56,260 nucleotides of DNA, taken from Candidatus Woesearchaeota archaeon CG10_big_fil_rev_8_21_14_0_10_32_9 (GTDB lineage: Archaea; Nanobdellota; Nanobdellia; Woesearchaeales; 21-14-0-10-32-9). The stretch covers positions 1-56,260 of the forward strand of contig PCYF01000001.1 of the NCBI GenBank assembly GCA_002762915.1, written 5' to 3'. Below, one piece after another: positions 52,741-56,260 of this stretch. The translations under genes and the position numbers were made by a program. Position 1 is the first letter of the stretch. Every line of letters begins with the position of its first letter. The notes below the pieces were generated by a model. That model saw nothing but the letters and a program-made list of their open reading frames with translations. It was not told where the DNA came from and searched no databases.

Positions 52741-55275
52741 ATGTTTAAATTAAATGCAAAAGTACTGGTTTTATTCTTTTTAGTATTCATGCTGGCAAGT
52801 GGAGCTTCTGCTCTGTCAATTTTTGCTCAGTTTGAAAATGAACAACAAGCAGCAACAATTACGAATGGAGAAAACATTAATTATGATGTTGCAGCAATTG
52901 CAGATCAAAGTACTTCTTGGTTAAAAGTTACTGGGAAACTTTACAAATATGATAATTCAGAAGTTGTTTTTGTAAAAACGTTATTCTCAGAAACCGTTTA
53001 TACTACGACATATTTTCCTTCAACAAAAAATTTAGCCCAAACAGATTATCAAACAGATGGAGACTATCTTGTTGATTTTTTAGCAGAAGAATATTGGACT
53101 GATGGAACTACAACTGCAAGATCTACTCAAATTTATTTGAAGGTTAATGCAACATATTCTAACATTGCACCTATTGCGGATTTTAATTACACTCCTTTAA
53201 ATCCTACTACACAAGATACTGTAATTTTCATTTCCAATTCAACAGATGATCATGGCATCATTTTAGCGGAATGGTTTGTGAATGGAGTAAAACTAGGCGA
53301 AGGAAATCTTATAACTAAATTATTCGGTCAACAAGGAACATATTCTATTAAATTAAGAGTGACTGACACTGATGGCGTTCAAACAGAAATAACAAAATTG
53401 GTAGCGGTTTCAAATGCTTCAATTATAAATAACGCTCCAACTATGCAAGCAATTCCTAATCAAGAAATCTTAGAAAGTGCTCAAACTTATGAATATCAAT
53501 TGCAAGTAGCAGATCAAGACAATGATACTCTTGTTTGTTACAAAGTTTCAGGACCTTCGTGGATAAATGTAGAGTCACAATCATGTAAAGTTGTAGCATC
53601 TAGTATTCCTCAAGTAACTCAAAATAATAGTTATTTAATTTCTGTGGGTGTAAGCGATGGTCAACTATCTGACAATAAAAGTTATTCTTTGAAAGTTGTT
53701 GATGTGCCTCTATTTGTAGTTTTAGATGAATTATTTTGTAATCCCGATGTTGTTGTTGGACATCAACAACATTGTTCAGTACATGTTTCTGAAAATATTT
53801 CAGATGCAATAATTACTTTCAAGTATGTTTCTGATGATTCCACTTTAGGACAATGTGAAACAAATGACAAAGGATATTGCCACATTAATCCGAATATTAC
53901 TTTAGCTGCAGGAAATTATGAAATTTATGCAGAAGCTGTAAAGCCAAATTACATTTCAGATTTAACTAAAAATTTGAGAACAACATTTAAAGTTTGGACA
54001 GAAAGATATGATGTTGCAAATCTAAAAGTGTATGAAGATGCATTTGTAACTGAAAATTATACTTTTTATAGATCAGCGCCCATGTATGTGAGTTTTGATG
54101 TTATTGATTTAATTACTGGAGAAATTGTTCCAGCATCTCAAGGATTAATCGATAGTGTATTTTTGAGAGTAAACAATAACTTTGTGTTAAACTTTACTAG
54201 ATACAATTCCGGAAACGAATATAAATATGAGTTGTCCTCAATTCCTATATCTGATGATTTCTTGGGGCAAGGTAATGTGTATGCTTTTGTATTTAATTTT
54301 ACAGATGATACTGCGGGCCAGGAAGACGTTGTTGTTAATATATTAAACAATCCTTTGGCATTTAATCCTCCACAGCAAGTACAATTACAACAAGGTGATT
54401 CAGTGGTTATAGATTTCAATCAGTATATTAGTGATGTTGAAACTCCTGTTGAAGATGTTTTGTTAAGTTATGCAAACACGGGAAATGTTCTTACTGTTCA
54501 ACCAATAGGAAATAAGATTTACAATATTACTGCAACTCAGTCTTTTGTCGGAAATCAAACAGTGGTTTTTGCTGCTGATGATACTGATGGCTCAGTTGTT
54601 TTCAGAAATGTAAATTTCTTAGTTAATCCCATTATTTTAACAAACTTGCCAGTTGCGGTTTTATACATGCCTGAATCTGTGCGTGCAGGAACTGAAGTGT
54701 TGTTAAATGGTTCAGAGTCATATGATTTAGATGGTGATGAAATTAATTTGTACTCTTGGAGTGTTGTGCAAGAAGGAAAACTTATTCAGTCTTGGTCAAC
54801 AACTGCTTCAACAACTAGTTATTTGTTTAATGCAAATGGACAATTTGAAGTAACTTTAACTGTTACAAATGTTTTGAACGAATCTGGAAGTACTACAAAG
54901 AAGATTTTCATAGGGCGAAATAATCCTCAAACTGTTGTTGGACAAGAAGACGGTATTTATGTGGAAAACTTTGAAGTCGTTGGAACAGATTGGGGCGTTG
55001 TTAGTGTTGAAGACGCTTTTGTTGTAAGGGCAACTGTAACTAATGATAGAAGTAAAATGAAAAATTTAAGATTGACCTTTAGCATTCCGGAATTAGGTTT
55101 TATTGCTAAAAGCGAATCTTTCACACTAAGTAGTGGAGATACAGAAGATATTCAATTTTATGTTCAATTACCATTTGATTCATCAGAAGTTCCTGCAGGA
55201 GAGTATATCTCTTTAGTGGGGGTAAGTGATTCGGATATAATTAGAAATAAGTATTTTCCTTTGATAATCGAGTAA
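52741..55275 (+). CDS. Secreted multidomain PKD/cadherin-like surface protein
   Basis: An 844-residue exported protein with signal peptide (VLVLFFLVFMLASGASALS, cleaved near 24). Domains: a beta domain to about 135; a PKD domain about 138-225 (NIAPIADFNYTPLNPTTQD, ending GTYSIKLRVTDTDG); a dystroglycan/cadherin-like domain about 228-322 (APTMQAIPNQEILESAQTYE); a region with paired cysteines; a second PKD about 640-728 (LNGSESYDLDGDEINLYSWS); and a C-terminal CARDB-like domain. N-x-S/T sequons are numerous. No membrane anchor is seen. GGGGGA precedes the ATG, 20 bp after the barrel gene, so they share a transcript. Confidence 0.85.
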   Translation: MFKLNAKVLVLFFLVFMLASGASALSIFAQFENEQQAATITNGENINYDVAAIADQSTSWLKVTGKLYKYDNSEVVFVKTLFSETVYTTTYFPSTKNLAQTDYQTDGDYLVDFLAEEYWTDGTTTARSTQIYLKVNATYSNIAPIADFNYTPLNPTTQDTVIFISNSTDDHGIILAEWFVNGVKLGEGNLITKLFGQQGTYSIKLRVTDTDGVQTEITKLVAVSNASIINNAPTMQAIPNQEILESAQTYEYQLQVADQDNDTLVCYKVSGPSWINVESQSCKVVASSIPQVTQNNSYLISVGVSDGQLSDNKSYSLKVVDVPLFVVLDELFCNPDVVVGHQQHCSVHVSENISDAIITFKYVSDDSTLGQCETNDKGYCHINPNITLAAGNYEIYAEAVKPNYISDLTKNLRTTFKVWTERYDVANLKVYEDAFVTENYTFYRSAPMYVSFDVIDLITGEIVPASQGLIDSVFLRVNNNFVLNFTRYNSGNEYKYELSSIPISDDFLGQGNVYAFVFNFTDDTAGQEDVVVNILNNPLAFNPPQQVQLQQGDSVVIDFNQYISDVETPVEDVLLSYANTGNVLTVQPIGNKIYNITATQSFVGNQTVVFAADDTDGSVVFRNVNFLVNPIILTNLPVAVLYMPESVRAGTEVLLNGSESYDLDGDEINLYSWSVVQEGKLIQSWSTTASTTSYLFNANGQFEVTLTVTNVLNESGSTTKKIFIGRNNPQTVVGQEDGIYVENFEVVGTDWGVVSVEDAFVVRATVTNDRSKMKNLRLTFSIPELGFIAKSESFTLSSGDTEDIQFYVQLPFDSSEVPAGEYISLVGVSDSDIIRNKYFPLIIE

Positions 55276-55315
55276 GGTATTCACTAGGGAATGGTTACAA
55301 TGAAAACATTTAAAT

Positions 55316-55327
55316 ATGATTAATCAT
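55316..55327. promoter_or_regulatory. Palindrome next to the TATA box of the last gene
   Basis: ATGATTAATCAT is a perfect 12-bp palindrome touching the TATA-like TTTAAATA (55309-55316). The position fits an operator for a dimeric repressor of the following gene. The binding protein is unknown. Confidence 0.35.
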
Positions 55328-55382
55328 TTCATGACGGTGATAGTACTTTAAAATAATAATAAGAAGGACGGGGGGTAATAAA

Positions 55383-56260
55383 ATGAAAATAATAAATTTA
55401 ATGACAGCAATTCTTTTGCTAGTTGTATTGGTGATCTCATCAGTTAGTGCTGTACAAAGCGCAGAGGTTCAACCAATTAATGATGGGCTAGATGTGAACG
55501 CAACTCCATCAGCATATATCGCAATAACAGATGTAAAGATTAATAGTGATACGGCGTACGATGGTGACGATCTTTATGTAGAAAGAGGGGACGTATTAAA
55601 AGTAAGAGTTACTCTTGAAGCAGGAGATCAGGACGTTACTGATGCTTACTTAGGAGCATTTATGTCTGGTTACAGATATGCGTACTATGAAAGAGATATG
55701 GTAACTGATTACACTAAAACATTCAGTTTACCTGCACATGAAAAAAGATCATTTGACTTGACTGTTACAGTTCCAGTAGATATGGAAAAGAAAGATGCTA
55801 AGTTAAGACTAGTTCTATTTGATGAAAATAGCGCATCAGTAATAACTTACAATTATCAAGTTTCAATTTATGGAACAGCAGATGATAGTGCAGTTCAAAT
55901 ACAAGACTTCTTCGTAAGTCCTTCTACAACAATAGAAGCAGGAAGAGCTTTATCTTTCAAAGTTAAAGTAAAAAACTATGGTAATAACGATTTGGATGAT
56001 GTTAAAGTAAAAGTAGCAATACCTGCACTTAACATACAAACCTACGAAACAATAGATACTCTTGATAAGGATGAAAGTCAATCTTTCGAAGCTTTGTTAT
56101 TAAGAATACCTCCAGAAGCAAAGCCAGGAGATTATGAGGTTGTTGCAACCGTAGAGTTTGATAGATTCCAATCAGTTGAAGAATCAACACAAATAACAAT
56201 AATAAATGCAGAAGTTGCACAAACTGCTGGAAGCGATTCAGTAATAGCAATGCCTGAAGC
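55383..56260 (+). CDS. Secreted S-layer-like/CARDB-domain protein, 3' truncated by window
   Basis: The reading frame is open from the ATG at 55383 to the window end (292 codons) with no stop. It starts with a signal peptide (KIINLMTAILLLVVLVISS, then VSA cleavage). The body has two or more Ig-like/CARDB beta domains: a first with GDVLKVRVTLEAGDQDVTDAYL and a second with IEAGRALSFKVKVKNYGNNDLDDVKV, plus IPPEAKPGDYEVVATVEF. The second resembles the C-terminal domain of the preceding secreted protein (RATVTNDRSKMKNLRLTFSIPELG). It is a likely cell-surface (S-layer) component. GGGGGT precedes the start, and a TATA-like element lies about 70 nt upstream. Confidence 0.8.
   Translation, partial: MKIINLMTAILLLVVLVISSVSAVQSAEVQPINDGLDVNATPSAYIAITDVKINSDTAYDGDDLYVERGDVLKVRVTLEAGDQDVTDAYLGAFMSGYRYAYYERDMVTDYTKTFSLPAHEKRSFDLTVTVPVDMEKKDAKLRLVLFDENSASVITYNYQVSIYGTADDSAVQIQDFFVSPSTTIEAGRALSFKVKVKNYGNNDLDDVKVKVAIPALNIQTYETIDTLDKDESQSFEALLLRIPPEAKPGDYEVVATVEFDRFQSVEESTQITIINAEVAQTAGSDSVIAMPE

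Overview
The window is a low-GC, gene-dense archaeal chromosome segment. Archaeal markers include TBP, aIF2-beta, the PolD pair DP1/DP2, MCM, Orc1/Cdc6, Hef, RadA and RadB, aPelota, AglB and a geranylgeranyl reductase. TATA boxes (TTTATAAA or TTTAAA types) often sit 25-28 nt upstream of the start codon, which implies many leaderless mRNAs. The DNA primase is one fused chain (PriS-type catalytic domain plus the PriL Fe-S domain), as known from Nanoarchaeum equitans. Together with the many small lineage-type proteins this points to a DPANN archaeon, probably of the Nanoarchaeota/Woesearchaeota/Pacearchaeota group. That placement is inference.

Layout. (1) 1-14.6 kb is a replication island: fused primase, Hef, MCM, TBP, a Cys-rich small protein, aIF2-beta, then an orc1/cdc6-DP1-DP2 operon. 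(2) 14.63-15.35 kb is a gene-free, extremely AT-rich segment flanked by outward-facing origin recognition boxes (ORBs), and is the likely oriC. A second ORB pair lies at 7.04-7.15 kb upstream of TBP. (3) 15.3-22.1 kb, all on the minus strand, holds pheS-LOG-pheT, a TrmB-type regulator, and pelota followed by a protein resembling the 16S rRNA m7G1405 (FmrO/Arm) methyltransferases. (4) 22.3-31.8 kb holds a small unknown gene plus radA, a TRAM protein, ThpR, rps2 with a structured leader, a second 2H phosphoesterase, radB, membrane and secreted proteins, an NFACT-N protein lacking NFACT-R, an m5C RNA methyltransferase and a PAP2 phosphatase. (5) An isolated 5S rRNA gene lies at 31.84-31.95 kb. 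(6) 32.1-51.2 kb is a surface-glycan region. Its plus-strand cluster has a flippase, a FemAB-like protein, an aminotransferase and methyltransferases. Its minus-strand cluster has AglB, two 4-TM EamA-like proteins, GT2, DUF2304, GT4s, WecB, WecC, a deacetylase, another GT and a methyltransferase, with a geranylgeranyl reductase alongside. (7) 51.4-56.3 kb encodes three large exported proteins: a predicted 8-stranded beta-barrel protein, a PKD-domain protein and the start of an S-layer-like protein.

How the genes fit together. The left third supplies initiation (Orc1, ORBs, MCM), priming, synthesis (PolD) and fork repair (Hef, RadA, RadB). The middle supplies translation, ribosome rescue and RNA modification. 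The right part builds a UDP-ManNAcA-containing lipid-linked glycan and moves it by AglB onto surface proteins such as those encoded at the right edge.

Most notable: the ORB/AT-rich origin and second ORB site, the mirrored double-TATA promoter of TBP, the Arm/FmrO-like rRNA methyltransferase beside pelota, the NFACT-N-only protein, the terminator-like rps2 leader, and an outer-membrane-style beta-barrel protein in an archaeon.
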